This document shows positions 61,123-64,000 of a stretch of 64,000 nt of DNA, piece after piece; positions within the stretch are counted from its first letter, which is position 1, and every line of letters begins with the position of its first letter. Position numbers and translations under genes: made by a program. The notes beneath the pieces were generated by a model. It did no database searches. It was not told where the DNA came from and saw nothing but the letters and a program-made list of their open reading frames with translations. The stretch comes from Ovis canadensis (Eukaryota; Chordata; Mammalia; Artiodactyla; Bovidae): contig NC_091262.1 in the NCBI RefSeq assembly GCF_042477335.2, positions 46,597,001-46,661,000 of the forward strand. The letters run 5' to 3'.

Positions 61123-61350
61123 CTGCAGAACTTGGACTGTGAAACCCAGAGTGTTTATTTCCTCCAGTTGCCGTGGCGCCTGGACTGCGGTGTAGAAATT
61201 CTATGCTGGCAGCTCAGCTGTGGAACCCTGAGAACTCAACCCCACTGTCCCTGCTCCCAACCTGGCTAAGTAGACTGAGGGGCCCCAGGACCCTGGATCA
61301 AGAAGCAGAAAGGGAGAAGCAGAGTGACAGGCCCAGCTCTTCACTCCGGC

Positions 61351-61682
61351 TTTGTTGTTCAGTCGCTCAGTTGTGTCCGACTGTTTGCAACTCCGTGCAC
61401 TGCAGCACACAGGCCTCTCTGTTCTTTACTCTCTCCCGGAGCTTGCTCAAACTCAGGTCCATCAAGTCGGTGATGCCATCCAACCATCTCATCCTCTGTC
61501 ATCCCCTTCTCCTCCTGCCCTCAATCTTCCCCAGCATCAGGGTCTTTTCCAATGAGTCAGCTCTTCACGTCAAGTGGCCAAAGTATTGGAACTCGAGCTT
61601 CAGCATCAGTCCTTCCAATACTCAGGGTTGATTTCCTTTAGGATGGACTCGTTTGATCTCCTTGCACTCCAAGGGACTCTCA
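61351..61682 (-). mobile_element. BovB (RTE) LINE 3' fragment, antisense
   Basis: GTTCAGTCGCTCAGTTGTGT, CAAGTCGGTGATGCCATCCA, ACTCCTTCTCCTCCTG-like sequence and TGGCCAAAGTATTGGAACTC are the inverse of the BovB 3' end at 12880-13190. It lies about 0.5 kb upstream of the ODF3L1 start codon and is non-coding. Confidence 0.9.
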
Positions 61683-62041
61683 CTCCTGGTGGGTGCCCTG
61701 GAGGTGGTGAAAGAGTGGACAGGTCACGGGTGATGGATTCTTGCTACCTGCACAGCCCCCTGGAGTGATCATCTATGCTCCGCCCCTCCCACCTATCCCC
61801 CAGATTCTGGACATGCCCCCCTCTTCTATAGCAGTCTATTTTTTCTCGGGAAAGTATCAAGCCAATTATTTCATAGTAAAGTGTGACTGTCTGATAACTT
61901 CTCAGATTCCTATGCCAGGGATGGTGTCTTTAGAGATCCATGTCTAGGGATATTTGACTGCTGCTGACATCTCGGGCAGGGGATGGGTGCAAATAAAGGA
62001 GGGTGGAGGCTGGGGCTGAGGCCTCAAGAAGCTGCTTCCTG

Positions 62042-62391
62042 GGGCTTCCCTGGTGGCCCAGTGATAAAGAATCCGCCTGCCAATGCAGGAGATGCGGGTT
62101 TGATCCCTGGTCCGGGAAGATGCCACACACCTCAAAACAACTAAGCCCATGCACCACAACTATTGAGCCCGTGCCCTAGAGCGTGGGAACTACAGCTATT
62201 GAGCCCACGTGCCGCAGCCACTGAAGCCCAGGCACCCTAGAGCCTGTGCTGCACAACAAGGGAAGCCATCGCCACGGGAAGCCCGCACACTGCAGCTACA
62301 GAGTAAGCCCCACACGCTGCAACTGGAGAAAAGCTCGCGTGCTTCAGTGCATGCCTAGCCAAAAATAAATAAAATTACTTTTTTAAAAAAG
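62042..62391 (+). mobile_element. CHR-type SINE, long form, with clear target-site duplication
   Basis: The head GGGCTTCCCTGGTGGCCCAG, a long body with GAGCCCACGTGCCGCAGCCA and a tail AAAAATAAATAAAATT. AAGAAGCTGCTTCCTG at 62026-62041 and AAGAAGCTACTTCCTG at 62392-62407 are the 16-bp duplication with one mismatch. Confidence 0.9.
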
Positions 62392-62407
62392 AAGAAGCTA
62401 CTTCCTG

Positions 62408-64000
62408 TGCTTGTGGTCAAGAGCATCCCCTGAGTGGTGGGAGTGTAAGAGAAAACACTGAAGAATAGGGAGGATGTTTAGCTGCCCTATGATTGATGGA
62501 TGAGCCCCGGGGCTGAGGAAATGCTTGACACCCCCTCACCCCTAAAAAACAGGCGGCTCAGGGACCCTGGGGCCTGCTTCACCTACCAGTTCATAGCTCA
62601 GACCAGGAATATGATCTAGAGTGGTTTCCATCTTGGGCACAGATGACCACTGGCTTTAGAGAGGGTGTCTGTCAGAGCCCCGGTACACAGGTAACACAGT
62701 TGAGGACTCAAAAGGGCCCAAGACTTGCCCAAAGCTTCCCATCACATTAGTAGCAGAGATGGAACCAGAACCGAGAACTCTCTTTGGATCACAGCCTCTG
62801 ATCTAATGGAAACCAAACCACGCTTGAACTCATTCCAACCAGTAGGCACAATGAGGACTCAGAGCAGACCAGCCAGGTATGCTGCGTGCTTCAGCCCCCG
62901 ACTGGTGGGGCTGAAGGCTTGAAACAGAGGACAGGGTGCCCACACCCCGCACAGCAGTTCCTTCCTGTGTCTTTCTCATCACCCGAGGGGCAGCAAAGCC
63001 TTTGATTTCTGGAAAGGGAGGGCTGGGCAAGGCTGGGATTGGCCCAGCCTCAGCTGGCCCCGGGCCACGGGCGGTGCCGCCTCCTCACCCTCATCCTTGC
63101 CAGCTTTTCCTGTTGGAAGTTGCGGCCTTCTGGGCCCAAGTCCTGATGGTTCCCTTGTACTGATAGCGGCCAGATGTTGGGCTGCAGCCTTCACCATCCT
63201 GGGCTGGTGGAGAGTGGTGGTCTCCAAGCGTCTCAGGCCCAAGGAGCCTTTCTGACCCCACTACACACGCTGCTGCTGTCTGCCATCCTTGTGCCTGGTT
63301 CTTTTAGGGAAACTGAGACACTCTCCTCCCTGGAAGGTCACCCCATTTCTGCTCCAAAGGCTCCCTTCCCTCCAACTTTAACTGAAATTTAGTTGACCCT
63401 GGAGACAGCCCTCGGTTCTCTCCAAAGCTACTGCTCTGTCCCTCTGAGCTCAAGGTGGAGTGGGTGGCTGGTCTCCTGGGTATCCACCCAGGCAGTGTCC
63501 CCTCCCTGACAAGGGCATGGCTCCGTGAAGAACCCAGTATCCAGGGTGCCCCTCCTCATCTCTCAGGATTGGCATCTGTCCTGACTTACAAACCTGGCAG
63601 CCTTGGTTCATGGTCTTCTTCCCCATTCCCAACTCCTGCATTACCCTGGTCACTTAGGCCTCCCCAGGGGCCACTGACCATTCCCTGGGCTTCCCAATTC
63701 CCAGACCTCCTTCTCCCAGAGTCTCCAAATGCCTTCTCTCCACTCCCTCCCAGCCACCCTCCCCAGCACATTCTGGGTTTCTCACTGTCCTATCAGGAAC
63801 ACCATCCCTTGTTCTCACCATTCCACTTCTGACACTGCACAGACTGTCTTCTATCACCAAGACCCCATCAGTGACCCAGCACCTCCCCCCGCCCATCTTT
63901 CAGGCTGCCCACCTTTTCTAACTCCTTTGCTGAGAAGTCCCAGCCCTGAGTCACCACATGTGACCTGCCCTCCTGCAAGACCAGCTGGGAAAAGACTCAT
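62408..64000. other. Unique non-coding flank, no gene recognised
   Basis: Moderately GC-rich with C/T-rich patches from 63400 on. No exon is recognised. By synteny it should lead toward CSPG4, but no CSPG4 coding sequence is present. Confidence 0.4.

Noticed and set aside
61700..64000. CSPG4 first exon
   Set aside because: Expected to the right by synteny, but no signal-peptide or laminin-G coding sequence and no CpG island is seen before the window ends.

Overview
This is mammalian nuclear DNA from a ruminant, most likely a bovid. The evidence is the density of BovB (RTE) LINE fragments, their Bov-tA and Bov-A2 SINE derivatives, and cetartiodactyl CHR-type tRNA-derived SINEs, over an older background of L2, MIR, MER5 and L1. 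Nothing is bacterial or viral in layout: there are no operons, no CRISPR array and no functional tRNA or rRNA genes. I cannot tell cattle from other bovids by eye.

One protein-coding gene can be assembled from the sequence: ODF3L1 (also called CIMAP1C), on the minus strand at 57230-60879. It has four coding exons whose splice sites and phases all agree and encode about 270 residues of the SHIPPO/ODF3 family (ciliary and sperm-tail microtubule-associated proteins). Its introns hold a CHR SINE, a MIR, a Bov-tA next to a (GT)20 tract, and a G-rich (on the coding strand) minisatellite that starts about 16 nt after a splice donor.

Layout from left to right: (1) 1-3250, a BovB fragment cut by the window edge, one SINE and unique sequence; (2) 3250-5250, a strong CpG island with candidate splice donors facing left (3829) and right (5063); (3) 5.3-57 kb, about 52 kb with no coding exon that I can recognise, made of repeats and unique non-coding DNA with several candidate regulatory blocks; (4) 57.2-61.2 kb, ODF3L1 and its promoter-proximal region; (5) 61.2-64 kb, flanking DNA with a BovB and a CHR SINE.

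From remembered mammalian synteny (Lingo1 - Odf3l1 - Cspg4 in mouse), the CpG island is probably a promoter of LINGO1, transcribed leftward out of the window, and CSPG4 should lie to the right. That is inference, because no LINGO1 or CSPG4 coding sequence is present. I found no novel system of the gene-cluster kind. The best leads are a possible unannotated promoter and exon near 22.7-22.94 kb, a perfect palindromic RFX X-box at 44174, the two-sided CpG island, and the ODF3L1 intron 3 G-rich repeat. Repeat edges are approximate, generally within about 5-20 bp.
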